Notes: generated from the letters alone by a model not told the origin. A stretch of 64,000 nucleotides of DNA from an uncultured Oscillibacter sp. (GCA_910577405.1 CAJTMG010000009.1:31229-95228), one strand, 5' to 3'. Counted from the stretch's first letter, positions 43,645 to 52,866 are shown. A program made the numbers and translations.

Positions 43645-44553
43645 TTATTCCTTTACGCTGCCCAGTGTCAGGCCCTGCACGAAATACTTTTGCAGGAACG
43701 GGTACAGGCAGATGATGGGCAGCATGGTGAGAATCGTTGCGGCGGCGCGGACGGACGTGGGCGTGACCGCACCGGCAGCGTTTTTCATGGCTTCCGCGCT
43801 GGTGCCCTGGTTCGTCACCGAGGACAGCAGCTTCATCAGTTCGTATTGCAGCGTCGTGTATTTCTCGCTCATGCGGTTGTAGAGCATGGCGTCAAACCAG
43901 GAGTTCCACTGGCCTACCGCGCAGAACAGGGCGACCGTGGCATACACCGGTTTGCAGAGGGGGGAGATGATCTTGACGAAAATCGTGGTATAGCCCGCGC
44001 CGTCGATCTGGGCGGATTCTACCAGACTGTTGGGAATGCTGTTGGTCATGTAGGTCCGGATCACCAGCATATTGTAGCAGCTGATGGCTCCGGGAATGAC
44101 ATAGACCCAGAAGCTGTTGGTCAGACCCAGGGCCTTATAGAGCAGGAAGACCGGAATCAGGCCGCCGTTGACATACATGGTGATGACCCAGAACATGGAG
44201 AGAGACCGGCGGAAGATAAACTCTTTCCGGCTGATGATGAAGGCCAGCACCGCGTTGAGGAACAGAGAGAGCAGCGTTCCGACCACGGTCCGGGCTACGG
44301 AGATTTTCGCGCCGGTCAGCAGGTTCTCTTTTTCCAGGACGGTGGCAAAGTTATTGGTGGTCCACAGGCGGGGCCAGATGTGGATGCCGCCCCGCAGAGC
44401 GTCCGTGCCGTCATTGAACGCCACCGCCAGCGTATTGAGGACCGGATACAGCGTGATAATCACAAAGAGGACCATGATGATGGTATTGAAGAACGTAAAG
44501 ACCTTATCGCCGGTGGTGGGCTTGATCTTTTTTCCTGTTGCTTTTTGAGCCAT
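43645..44553 (-). CDS. Carbohydrate ABC transporter permease (LplC/YtcP type)
   Basis: A 302-residue inner membrane permease with six helices. The cytoplasmic EAA loop is ESAQIDGAGYTTIFVKIISPLCKP, which contacts the ATPase. The C-terminus ends with IICLYPFLQKYFVQGLTLGSVKE, the conserved end of LplC-type permeases. It pairs with the permease at 44572-45519 and the binding protein at 45599-47245. No ATPase gene is in the operon, so the UgpC/MsmX-type ATPase at 27615-28805 is its likely motor. Confidence 0.95.
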   Translation of the reverse strand: MAQKATGKKIKPTTGDKVFTFFNTIIMVLFVIITLYPVLNTLAVAFNDGTDALRGGIHIWPRLWTTNNFATVLEKENLLTGAKISVARTVVGTLLSLFLNAVLAFIISRKEFIFRRSLSMFWVITMYVNGGLIPVFLLYKALGLTNSFWVYVIPGAISCYNMLVIRTYMTNSIPNSLVESAQIDGAGYTTIFVKIISPLCKPVYATVALFCAVGQWNSWFDAMLYNRMSEKYTTLQYELMKLLSSVTNQGTSAEAMKNAAGAVTPTSVRAAATILTMLPIICLYPFLQKYFVQGLTLGSVKE

Positions 44554-44571
44554 AAATCACAGCCTCCCTTC

Positions 44572-45519
44572 TTAAAACAGCCGCTCTTCGCCGGACCGCT
44601 TCGCAATCTGGTTGGCGGCGACGATGAGGATGATGCTGACCACGCTCTTGAAAATACCGGCGGCAGTACCGATGGCGTAGTCACCCTGGCTGATGCCCCA
44701 TTTCAGAACGTAGATGTCGATGGTCTGGGAGACGCTCTGCACCAGGCCATTGCCCAGCAGGTACTGGACCTCGAAGCCCGCGTTCAGGACGTTGCCCACG
44801 TTCATCAGAAGCTGAATCATGATGATGGGCCGGATGCCGGGAAGCGTTACCGCCTTGATCCGGTCCCAGCGGCCCGCTCCGTCAATCTTGGCCGCCTCAT
44901 ACAAAGAGGGGTCAATGGCTGTGATGGCGGCTAAGTAGATGATGGCGTTCCAGCCGGTCTCCTTCCACACGTTGGCAAAGACCACGATGCCCCAGAAAAG
45001 TTGGGGGTAGGCAAAGAAGTTCAGAGGCTGGTCCAGGATGTGGAGCCCTACCAGAATCTCATTGACGATGCCGCTGCCGGAGAGCATATCATGGAGGATG
45101 CCTGTGACGATGATCCAGGACAGGAAGTGGGGCAGATAGGAAATGGTCTGCACCAGTTTTTTCCCGTTTTTGCTCTTGACCTCGTTGAGCAGAATCGCAA
45201 AGGCAATGGCCGTCACAAAGCAGAAGACCAGATTCAGCACGCCCATGCAGATGGTATTCCGCAGGGTGCGCAGGAAGGTCACGTCGCCAAACAGCTGGGC
45301 AAATTTCGCAAAGCCTACAAACTCAGAGCCGAACAGCCCGTTCTTAGGTTTGTACTCCTGGAATCCGATGACCCAGCCGCCCAGGGGGACATAGTAGAAG
45401 ATAAAGCCAAACACAAAGAAGATGACCGCCCAGAAAACCAGGACTTTCTGTTCCCTCACCTTCTGCCAGAAGGTCTTTTCATGCCGGGCAAGAGGAACTG
45501 TCGTGCTTTTTCCCGCCAT
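44572..45519 (-). CDS. Carbohydrate ABC transporter permease (LplB type)
   Basis: A 315-residue permease with six hydrophobic helices, beginning with a basic cytoplasmic tail (KTFWQKVREQKVLVFW) and YYVPLGGWVIGFQEYKP. The EAA loop is YEAAKIDGAGRWDRIKAVTLPGIRP. It is of the LplB group that imports oligosaccharides from plant polymers. Eighteen bases separate it from the second permease gene. Confidence 0.95.
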   Translation of the reverse strand: MAGKSTTVPLARHEKTFWQKVREQKVLVFWAVIFFVFGFIFYYVPLGGWVIGFQEYKPKNGLFGSEFVGFAKFAQLFGDVTFLRTLRNTICMGVLNLVFCFVTAIAFAILLNEVKSKNGKKLVQTISYLPHFLSWIIVTGILHDMLSGSGIVNEILVGLHILDQPLNFFAYPQLFWGIVVFANVWKETGWNAIIYLAAITAIDPSLYEAAKIDGAGRWDRIKAVTLPGIRPIIMIQLLMNVGNVLNAGFEVQYLLGNGLVQSVSQTIDIYVLKWGISQGDYAIGTAAGIFKSVVSIILIVAANQIAKRSGEERLF

Positions 45520-45598
45520 AGTTCACATCCTTTCCGGAGAAACGGGCAGGAACTACCCGCTTCTCCCTGTCATGTTCTCCCGATTTGGAAGAGCGGGT

Positions 45599-47245
45599 TT
45601 ATTCGTATTTCGCCGCAAGTTCCAACCGGGCGTCCAGTTCGGCCTGCATCTCCGCCAGGAAGTCCTCAGGTTTGGCGGTGGCGTAGGCTTCCAGATACTC
45701 GTTCCAGGCGGACTCAAAGTCGCTGGAAAGGACGACCTTGGGCAGATACTCATGCTTGATCTCGCCCATCCGGGTCCAGGCAACGCCGCCGGGAGTCGCG
45801 GTGGTCATATTGTTGGAATGGGAATACATGGGATACCAGGGACCGGGAATCTCGTTCGCGCCGATCATCTGGACATGGGTCTTTACTCCGTAGGCGTCAA
45901 AGCAGCGCTTCACGTCGTCGCTCAGGGCGTCATAGAACTCGTTGGGCTGGAATTCCGGACGGGCCGCGTTGATGCCGTCCTGGTCCATGCCGGTGTAGGC
46001 GGGGAAGTAGCTGTAATCGCACAGATGGCTGGCCTTGTACCCGGTGTCGGCGGCGTTCATGCGCTGTTCCGGCGTTTTGTAGAAAAGGCCGTTCTCGTCC
46101 ACCATATAGTCCACGTCCTTCACTCCCCACCAGCGGAGGGTATGCACTTCCGGTTCCATCAGGTCGCTGATGAACTGGAGCGCGCCAGGCACGTCCTTGC
46201 AGCTGACGGTAATGCCCAGGCCGTTGGCGCTGTTCATGATGGAGCCGCCTGTAAACCAGCGGTTTTGGATGCCCTTGTCAATGGTGATGCCCAGAGGAAC
46301 ATAGTCGCAGCCCTTCTGATTCAGGCCCGCCTGCTTCAGGGCGTCCGTCACAGTATAACCGAAGTTCCAGTACTGGTCCACCATGCCCAGGACCCGTCCG
46401 GTGGAGAGCTTGGCGATATATTCGTCATAAGTCTGGGTAAAGGACTCCGGGTCGATTATGCCCTTTTTGAACTCCTCGTTGAGCTTGGCAAAATACCGCT
46501 TGGCTGTGGGCGTGGTGTTGTAGTCCACGATTTTCATGTTGTCGGTGTCCACGATGACGGAGCCGTCGTTGGGATAGCCGTCCAGGAACTCCGGGGGATT
46601 CTCCAGGCAGTAGTACCGCCAGTCGTCGCAGAGGATGGTATAGGGAATATTGGGGGTACCGTCCTCCATGGTGGGATTGGCGGCCTGATAGCGCTCAATG
46701 AGGTCGAAAAACTCGTCCAGCGTCTCGATCTTGGGATAATCGGCCCATTCCAGAACCCGGGTCTGAATCCAGAATGCCTCGTCGGGAGTTGTGGTAGTGG
46801 CAACCTCGTTCACCCGGTTGAACTGAGGTATCCAGTAGATATGGCCATCGTCACGGCGGACCATATCCCACTGCTGCTCACTCCAAAATTCCTTGATTCT
46901 GGGATAGTCGTCCCAATATTCATCGATCGCAATCAGTGCGCCCGCGTCATAGAGCTGCTGCATGGCGTCAGAGCCGTCGATGAAGTCGGGATACTCGCTG
47001 CCGGCAATCAAGGTGCCCACTGCCTCGGAAGCCGTCTGACCCGTCAGCCAGTTCAGCTTGCACTTTGCGCCGGTGATCTCAGCGATTTTGGCCTGAATCT
47101 CATTGTCGCTGTTGATTTCCGCGCCGGGGACCGCGAAGAAGGCGGTAAACTCCTTCACGCCGTCCTCTTCCTCTCCTCCTCCGCCGCAGGCCGTCAGTGA
47201 CAGCATCATCAGTACGGCCAGGAAAGCTGCTATTGCTTTTCTCAT
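45599..47245 (-). CDS. Oligosaccharide-binding lipoprotein (LplA type)
   Basis: A 548-residue extracellular solute-binding lipoprotein. The signal peptide ends in lipobox LTAC (Cys20) followed by Gly/Glu linker. The large size and segments such as YPRIKEFWSEQQWD, YTILCDDWRYY and WWGVKDVDYMVDENGLFYKT are typical of LplA proteins that bind longer oligosaccharides. The ATG at 47245 has AGGAGG nine bases upstream; a TTG two codons earlier is too close. Given the downstream enzymes its ligand is probably arabino-xylo-oligosaccharide (inference). Confidence 0.94.
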   Translation of the reverse strand: MRKAIAAFLAVLMMLSLTACGGGGEEEDGVKEFTAFFAVPGAEINSDNEIQAKIAEITGAKCKLNWLTGQTASEAVGTLIAGSEYPDFIDGSDAMQQLYDAGALIAIDEYWDDYPRIKEFWSEQQWDMVRRDDGHIYWIPQFNRVNEVATTTTPDEAFWIQTRVLEWADYPKIETLDEFFDLIERYQAANPTMEDGTPNIPYTILCDDWRYYCLENPPEFLDGYPNDGSVIVDTDNMKIVDYNTTPTAKRYFAKLNEEFKKGIIDPESFTQTYDEYIAKLSTGRVLGMVDQYWNFGYTVTDALKQAGLNQKGCDYVPLGITIDKGIQNRWFTGGSIMNSANGLGITVSCKDVPGALQFISDLMEPEVHTLRWWGVKDVDYMVDENGLFYKTPEQRMNAADTGYKASHLCDYSYFPAYTGMDQDGINAARPEFQPNEFYDALSDDVKRCFDAYGVKTHVQMIGANEIPGPWYPMYSHSNNMTTATPGGVAWTRMGEIKHEYLPKVVLSSDFESAWNEYLEAYATAKPEDFLAEMQAELDARLELAAKYE

Positions 47246-47302
47246 GTCCAATATCCTCCTCTTACTGTTTTTGACGGAACGTCTCCCGCCGTGTCGCCTA
47301 AA

Positions 47303-47331
47303 ATTATGAAGTTTTTTTAAATTTTTCTCAA
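47303..47331 (-). promoter_or_regulatory. Probable promoter of the importer-glycosidase operon
   Basis: On the minus strand TTGAGA (47331-47326) and CATAAT (47308-47303) are separated by 17 very A/T-rich bases, 58 bases upstream of the binding-protein start. It could be the target of the upstream AraC-type regulator. Confidence 0.55.
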
Positions 47332-47365
47332 TCCGGCAAATTTTATAAGAAGCAGGGGTAAATTA

Positions 47366-47392
47366 TAGCTGGCCGCAGAACACGACCAGCTA
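47366..47392 (-). terminator. Hairpin after the response regulator gene
   Basis: TAGCTGG (47366-47372) and CCAGCTA (47386-47392) form a perfect 7-bp stem with a 13-base loop, between the regulator stop and the operon promoter. The T-run is weak. Confidence 0.45.
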
Positions 47393-47421
47393 TTTTGTGC
47401 ATATTCACGAAAACATAGCGC

Positions 47422-48987
47422 CTATTCCATGTGCATCTTGCGGTAATTGGAGGGTGTGCAGCCCTTTGCGGCAATAAAGCGTTCAATAAAATAATCCAGA
47501 TCCTGGTAGCCTACCGCCCGGGCGACGGTATAGACCTTGTCACTGGTGGAGATCAGCAGCATGGCGGCCTGCTCGAGACGGATGTTGTTCAGATAATCCC
47601 GGAACGACACGCCGTATTTCTTCTTGAACATCTGACCCAGATAGGCGCTGTTGACATAGTATTTCTGACTGAGGCTCTTGAGAGTGAGATTCTGCGCGTA
47701 GTTCTGCCGGGCCTCCTGTTCAATCTGCTGCAAAATATCCCCGCCGTCTTTCTGGAGGGATTGCAGATAGTCCGCGTACTCCTGCATAAAGGAAACCAGC
47801 TTGTCCGGGTCGGCGCGCTCCTGTCCCAGAAGATTCTTTTGCAAATGCTGGAGCAGTTCCTTTTGATTCACGCCCTCGTCCCGCTCGCAGGCCAGCCGGA
47901 CCATCCAATAGAGCAGATAATCCATGTTCAGCCGCAGCAGCTCGAAGTCCGCCCCTGTCCCGATGGTCCCGAATACCGCTCCTACAGCCTCCCGCATTCT
48001 GGCCTTGTCGTTCTTCTCAACGGCCTGAATCAGCGTATCCAATGCCGCCGCGCTGACGCCTCCTTCCCCGGCGTTCATGCCCGGCTGATAGAACTGCACC
48101 GGCGCGGGATTGGACAGATACCGGCGCATGGTCTGTAACTGCACCGCCGTCTGATAGGACCTGCCCAGCCCGGTGATATGCGGCACCCGCTCCCCAACGA
48201 ACAGCGTCACAGGAGATTGTATTGCTGTCTGAATCTTCTGCTGCATCCCATAGAGAAAATCCTCTTCGCTCCCGCCCATCCCCGGGCAGAAAATCAGGCC
48301 CACGCCGCAGCAGTTCCGATCCGGGGGCGCGTTCAGCAGATGGTCTTTCCAGCCGCCCAGAATCTCCCGGCATTTTGCGGCCAGCTCCCGGCGGTAATCC
48401 CGAACCTGCTTCGCGGACACCCTTCCGCCGGTCTGCCGCAGGATGGAGACATACCGGACGCTCCCCGTCAGTTTCAGCCGGGATTTCACAAAGGCGATGG
48501 TCTTGTCGTCATACTGCTCCTGCAGCAACGCCAGCAGATTCTGGGCCAGATACGCGCTGCTGTATACCTCGTCCCGCTTTCTGCCCTCACTGTTCCGGCG
48601 GCAGCTGGCCCGGACCTTTTGCAGCAGTTCCGTGAGCTGGTCCGTCATGACGGGTTTCAGAAGATAGTCCATGCAGTCATATCGAAGGGCCTGCCGGGCA
48701 TACTCAAAATCACTGTAGCCGCTCAGAACCACAAAATGCGCGTCTGAAATCTTATCCCGCCGCAGAATCTCCAGCAATTCCAGTCCCCCCATTACCGGCA
48801 TCTGGATATCCGCGATAATCAGATCCACCGGGTGCTTTTTCAGAAACGCCAAAGCCTGCCTGCCATTGGACGCCGTGCCTGCAATCGTGAAGCCCGCCGC
48901 CTCCCAGTCCACCAGCACGGAAAGCCCTTTGGTGATGAACGGCTCGTCGTCGACCAGCAGCGCTTTCAGCATCGTTTCATTCTTCAT
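47422..48987 (-). CDS. AraC-type response regulator (YesN-like)
   Basis: A 521-residue transcription factor. The receiver domain (about 7-125) has VDDEP (12-16), the acceptor Asp in LIIADIQMPVMGG and VVLSGYSDFEYA. A linker of about 270 residues leads to two AraC helix-turn-helix motifs at the C-terminus (about 420-518: LKSLSQKYYVNSAYLGQMFKKKYG and VYTVARAVGYQDLDYFIERF). It presumably activates the adjacent arabinoxylan operon when phosphorylated. GGAGG precedes the ATG at 48987, which overlaps the kinase gene by 11 bases. Confidence 0.95.
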   Translation of the reverse strand: MKNETMLKALLVDDEPFITKGLSVLVDWEAAGFTIAGTASNGRQALAFLKKHPVDLIIADIQMPVMGGLELLEILRRDKISDAHFVVLSGYSDFEYARQALRYDCMDYLLKPVMTDQLTELLQKVRASCRRNSEGRKRDEVYSSAYLAQNLLALLQEQYDDKTIAFVKSRLKLTGSVRYVSILRQTGGRVSAKQVRDYRRELAAKCREILGGWKDHLLNAPPDRNCCGVGLIFCPGMGGSEEDFLYGMQQKIQTAIQSPVTLFVGERVPHITGLGRSYQTAVQLQTMRRYLSNPAPVQFYQPGMNAGEGGVSAAALDTLIQAVEKNDKARMREAVGAVFGTIGTGADFELLRLNMDYLLYWMVRLACERDEGVNQKELLQHLQKNLLGQERADPDKLVSFMQEYADYLQSLQKDGGDILQQIEQEARQNYAQNLTLKSLSQKYYVNSAYLGQMFKKKYGVSFRDYLNNIRLEQAAMLLISTSDKVYTVARAVGYQDLDYFIERFIAAKGCTPSNYRKMHME

Positions 48988-50752
48988 CCCGCGCCTCCTT
49001 CAGAATGATGGTGATGGTAGTGCCGATATTCTCCTCGCTTTCCACCGTGAACCGAGCCCTTCCGCCGGAGACTTTTTTCAGCCGCAGACAGGCGTTGATC
49101 ATGCCGATATGTCCCCGCTGTTTCAGCATCTCAATATCCGCCTGATTCATCCGCTCTTCCAGAAGCTCCTGCTGTTCCTCCGGCATCCCGACCCCTGTGT
49201 CTTCCACCTCCAGCAGCGCCTGCCCGTTCTGACGCCGGACACGGACGAAAATCCAGCCGTGATTCTCCTTCCGGGAAACCCCGTGGAGACAGGCGTTCTC
49301 CACAAAGGTCAGCAGCGACAGCTTCGGAATCTGGAGTCCCTCGCAGCCGGGTTCCACGTCGATCCGGTAAGAGAACCGGTCCCCTAACCGGTAGCGCTGT
49401 AATTGCAGATAGGCTTCCACACAGCGCAGTTCGTCGCTCAGGGGAATCACGTCCGCGCCCCAGTCTACATACTGCCGCTCAATATAGGCCAGCATCCCGA
49501 TCATTTCCGCCGTCTTCTTCTCGCTCTTCAAAAGACTCTGCATCCGAATGCTTTCCAGAACGTTGAACAGAAAATGAGGGTTGATCTGACTCCGCAGCGC
49601 CAGAAGTTCCGCCTGCTGCCGGGCCAGGTCAATTTCCTGTTCCCGCAGACGGCTCTTGTACACAGTCTCTATGAGTTGGTTGGTGCGCCGGGCCATCTCG
49701 TTGTAGGTCCCCATCAGCATTCCAACCTCATCCTGCCCCTGTACCCGGTCCAGCAGGGGCATCACGCCGTCGTTCGCATTCCGGACGGTGGCGGTCAGAA
49801 GCTGAAGGCGTTCGATGAAGGAGCGGTTCAGATAGGAAATAAATACAGTGGGCAGAAGCAAGTTCAGCAGAGCCAGCAAAAGCAGCGGGAGCCAGTTCTG
49901 TCGCATAAATTGGCCGAGATTCATGTTTCGGTCCACGGCGTAGATCTCCAGACGGCAGCCGTAGAGGTCCAGAGCCTTGACGCCGCTGCTTTTTTGGGCC
50001 AGTTCCGGCGGGGTCTTCTCAAATGGCGTCCAGGGTTCTGAGGACTGCACATTGGAACAGACAAGCTGGCCGTTCATGCAGACATACAGATCTGTCTCGT
50101 AGTTCGCCGACTGAATGTCCTGTTCAAGCCGCAGATAGTTTATGTCGATTTTTACTGCCTTTTCCATGGGGTCCCACAAATAATAATTCATCCGGCGCAC
50201 AAGGGAAATCTGACGCTGCCCGGAAACGCTGACGGTACGGCTGTCGTCATAGTTGGTCAGCAGCAGGATGTTCTGGCCGGACTCCTGCAAAGCCTGATAC
50301 CATGCCTGTTCCGGGTCCAGCTGCCGGAAACAGCCGCCGTTCAGGATGGACTCGTTTCCGGCGCAGATCATGATGGCGAATTTCCCGTCCCGCAGAGAGT
50401 CGATGTACAGAGAATCCGCCAGCAGCTTCCGGTAGTCGTTGTAGTAGTCCAGCGGCGTCTCAAATTCCGTGTTCAGAAATCGGTTGATGTACTCGTTGAG
50501 ATAGATATTCTGCGCAGTCCCGGCGGCGTCCTCCACGGTGCTGGTCAGATAGTATTCCGCCGCACTCAGAGAGTCGTGACGGGCTGAATCCTGCTGGTAA
50601 GCTGCCAGCATCCAAAGAACCAGGCCGTCCGTAATCAGCAGCGGAATCAAAATGCAGAATACAAACAGACAAACCAGCTTCCTGCCAATCGGAATGTCGT
50701 TCAGGCGTGTGATTACCCACTGCCCCGGCAGCGTTGTTCGATGCACTCTCAC
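48977..50752 (-). CDS. YesM-like sensor histidine kinase
   Basis: A 591-residue membrane kinase. Two transmembrane segments (about 25-45 and 293-313) enclose a large extracellular sensor; a HAMP-like region follows, then the His_kinase domain with the acceptor His in INPHFLFNVLESIRMQ and an ATPase domain with ENACLHGV and VEDTGVGMPE. I start it at the GTG at 50752, six bases after AAGGGGG (50765-50759); an ATG at 50758 abuts that site and more upstream ATGs lack one. It partners the YesN-like regulator. Confidence 0.92.
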   Translation of the reverse strand: MRVHRTTLPGQWVITRLNDIPIGRKLVCLFVFCILIPLLITDGLVLWMLAAYQQDSARHDSLSAAEYYLTSTVEDAAGTAQNIYLNEYINRFLNTEFETPLDYYNDYRKLLADSLYIDSLRDGKFAIMICAGNESILNGGCFRQLDPEQAWYQALQESGQNILLLTNYDDSRTVSVSGQRQISLVRRMNYYLWDPMEKAVKIDINYLRLEQDIQSANYETDLYVCMNGQLVCSNVQSSEPWTPFEKTPPELAQKSSGVKALDLYGCRLEIYAVDRNMNLGQFMRQNWLPLLLLALLNLLLPTVFISYLNRSFIERLQLLTATVRNANDGVMPLLDRVQGQDEVGMLMGTYNEMARRTNQLIETVYKSRLREQEIDLARQQAELLALRSQINPHFLFNVLESIRMQSLLKSEKKTAEMIGMLAYIERQYVDWGADVIPLSDELRCVEAYLQLQRYRLGDRFSYRIDVEPGCEGLQIPKLSLLTFVENACLHGVSRKENHGWIFVRVRRQNGQALLEVEDTGVGMPEEQQELLEERMNQADIEMLKQRGHIGMINACLRLKKVSGGRARFTVESEENIGTTITIILKEARDEE

Positions 50753-50782
50753 AGGCATCCCCCTTATCATTTGTTTGCAGGC

Positions 50783-50812
50783 ATTATAAAACACGATGGT
50801 TCATGTTGTCAA
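50783..50812 (-). promoter_or_regulatory. Probable promoter of the two-component system
   Basis: On the minus strand TTGACA (50812-50807) and TATAAT (50788-50783) are both consensus, spaced 18 bases, about 30 bases before the kinase start. Confidence 0.65.
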
Positions 50813-50950
50813 CGCATCCCATATAATGCCGCTTGTATTCTGCACAGCACGCGGCGTTTACTTTCACTGCAAAATCATTCTGTCAGAGAAATCCGAAGAG
50901 AGCCAACCGCCGCGCAAGGTATGAATACGCAGAGCCGGGAGGTAAAAGAA

Positions 50951-51052
50951 ATGGCAGAAAGTACATACAATACCGGCATTTATTGCAGGCTGAACAACGA
51001 CGGCGAACGGGATGGAGAATCAAAACAGCGGTACGTCCGGGAACAGGCCTGA
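50951..51052 (+). pseudogene. N-terminal remnant of a large serine recombinase
   Basis: A 33-codon fragment beginning MAESTYNTGIYCRLNNDGER, preceded by GGGAGG. YNTxIYCRL is the strongly conserved N-terminus of large serine recombinases of conjugative transposons, including the region just before the catalytic serine. It then runs into a stop after VREQA. The fragment marks a past mobile-element insertion. Confidence 0.75.
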
Positions 51053-51061
51053 AACGAACTT

Positions 51062-51120
51062 TGCTGGGGTAAGATAGCGTAACCATAAAAGATGGCGCGC
51101 TGTCTTACCCCAGCATTTTG
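51062..51120 (+). repeat. Long perfect inverted repeat next to the recombinase remnant
   Basis: TGCTGGGGTAAGA (51062-51074) and TCTTACCCCAGCA (51103-51115) are perfect, and the stem extends inward to 18 bp (AGCG/CGCT with one G-T pair). A TTTTG follows on the plus strand. It may be a terminator of the lost element or a terminal inverted repeat. Confidence 0.65.
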
Positions 51121-51129
51121 TATTATCAG

Positions 51130-51552
51130 ACGGCAAAACTCTTGACATCAGCGCCAATCTGCCGGAAGTAGACGCCAGTTTCCCGCCGCTGTCTGCCTTG
51201 CCCGCAAAGCTGTAAAAAATCCCGATTTTCCGGGTGTTTGTTCCCCTATCCAGCTCATGGACTAAAATTCGGTTGATAAACTCATGGACGTTCTCATAGC
51301 CGGAGGTCAAAAGCGCAGACTGCTCACTTGACAAGCGGCCCAACGCCATGTCCTCGTAAAGTTTGCGGAACAGAAGGGCGTTCTGCCTTATCCAGCCCTT
51401 TCCGCTGCTTGCTCTCCACACTCGGCGGCGGTGCAAACAAACTCCTGCTCATGCTTTTTCACATAGGCCAAAACCCGCTGTAAAGCAGAGCCGTTCTCCA
51501 CTGAACCGCTGCATCCTGCCAAGGACATTGTAAGCAACAGCAAGCGTGTCAA
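51130..51552 (-). pseudogene. Decayed C-terminal part of a second serine recombinase
   Basis: Two frames on the minus strand carry recombinase-like sequence. One (about 51505-51390) reads ALQRVLAYVKKHEQEF, the other (from about 51420) reads LFRKLYEDMALGRLSSEQSA then, after an apparent internal deletion, NVHEFINRILVHELDRGTN and IGIFYSFAGKAD. These match in order the coiled-coil and C-terminal segments of large serine recombinases. At least one frameshift and one deletion are present. The first frame also begins, by chance or fusion, with a lipoprotein-like signal sequence ending LAGC. Confidence 0.7.
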
Positions 51553-51600
51553 ATCAGACCCTTTTTACTCGCCTCGCGGTGCAGTTTCCTTCTGTTCGTT

Positions 51601-52821
51601 TTACAGTCTGCTGCCTGCCGCCCGTTCCTCTGCCTGCGCCTTTTGAGCGATTGCGGATACCTGCCGCAGGCCGGCGCTCAGCAATACCAGCACTGTGCCA
51701 AGGGCGATCAGGATCAGTACCGCACATTTCAGGTTTATTTGCATTTGGGTTGTAATAAACGGTATACTCCAATCCCATACGGCGTGCAGTGCAGCCACCA
51801 GTATGAAGAATTTCAGGAATTTTGCGGAGAAGAGATGATTGGTTTGCAGCGGCTGATCTCCCTTTGCAACAATCAGTCCAAATCCGGAAATGGCCGCCCA
51901 TACGACATGACCGCCAATAGCTAACACGCCGCGCCGGAATAAAATATGCATCATATAAGTCAGGTCGCCGCTTCTTAAAAAGGTCTGAAAAGCATAACCC
52001 GCTGTCTCAAAAACAGCAAAGCCCGCGCCTACACAGGACCCCAACAGCAGGCCATTCAGTTTGTATTTGATGTTGTTTCTCTTGACATAGTAGGCCACCA
52101 CAAGGACTTTTCCCAACTCCTCAACCAAGCCAACAAGTGTGGACCCCCACAAAGGCCCAGCCCCTGCGGAAGGGAAAAAATCAATCAAAAACAGCGTGAC
52201 AATCAGAGAAAAGACTCCCCCCACAAAGAATATGGAAATCACATCCAAAATACTGATGTTTCGAGGAACATTCATCTCCCAAAAGAATATCATAACCGTG
52301 AGCGGCACAAGCAGCGCGCCCACAAACATGGAGCCTGGCACAGCGTTGAGATTATTAAAGTTCATCACCATGATATACAGCCCGACAAACACGATCATAA
52401 ACATCAGAAAAATCCGGGAATATAGCCAGGGACGCGGCCATTCGGCGATCATTTCAGATTCTTTCGGCGTGGTTTTGCTGGTACCGCACGCAAAAAGCAC
52501 GTCTCTCTCCTCCTGGGTATGACTCTTGAAAACGTCTGAGTACAGCTCTTTCAGATGAATCTCGGCTTTTCCGCTCTCCCCGGCCATTGTATTGATGGTG
52601 GCGGTGAACGTGTCGAGACCTTTCTTGATGTAATCGCCGCCAGACCCAGCCGGCGTGGCGCTCTGGTCCGCACCGCAGTTCGGGCAGAAGCGGGCGCCGG
52701 GCGTCAGCTTGCAGCCGCACTTTACGCAGACGGGTTCGGCGTTGTACGCGCTGCCGCATTTGCTGCAGAATTTTGCGTCGTCCTCCAGGGGACTGCCGCA
52801 GTTTAAGCATATCTTTGCCAT
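51601..52821 (-). CDS. Zinc-ribbon PrsW-type intramembrane protease
   Basis: A 406-residue membrane protein. Two zinc ribbons open it (Cys5/8...19/22 and Cys32/35...46/49). After a charged linker come eight or so hydrophobic segments with the PrsW family motifs: VEELGK (Glu234, Glu235), FETAGY near 271-276, His305 in GGHVVWA and His346/Asp350 in LHAVWD. PrsW proteases cleave membrane anti-sigma factors or other single-pass proteins. Here it is the last gene of the zinc-ribbon operon, 45 bases after the transglutaminase lipoprotein gene, and may process one of the operon's membrane proteins (inference). Confidence 0.88.
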   Translation of the reverse strand: MAKICLNCGSPLEDDAKFCSKCGSAYNAEPVCVKCGCKLTPGARFCPNCGADQSATPAGSGGDYIKKGLDTFTATINTMAGESGKAEIHLKELYSDVFKSHTQEERDVLFACGTSKTTPKESEMIAEWPRPWLYSRIFLMFMIVFVGLYIMVMNFNNLNAVPGSMFVGALLVPLTVMIFFWEMNVPRNISILDVISIFFVGGVFSLIVTLFLIDFFPSAGAGPLWGSTLVGLVEELGKVLVVAYYVKRNNIKYKLNGLLLGSCVGAGFAVFETAGYAFQTFLRSGDLTYMMHILFRRGVLAIGGHVVWAAISGFGLIVAKGDQPLQTNHLFSAKFLKFFILVAALHAVWDWSIPFITTQMQINLKCAVLILIALGTVLVLLSAGLRQVSAIAQKAQAEERAAGSRL

Positions 52822-52866
52822 TTTCTTACTCCTTTATTTTTTTGATTATGACAGCTTCTGCCTACA

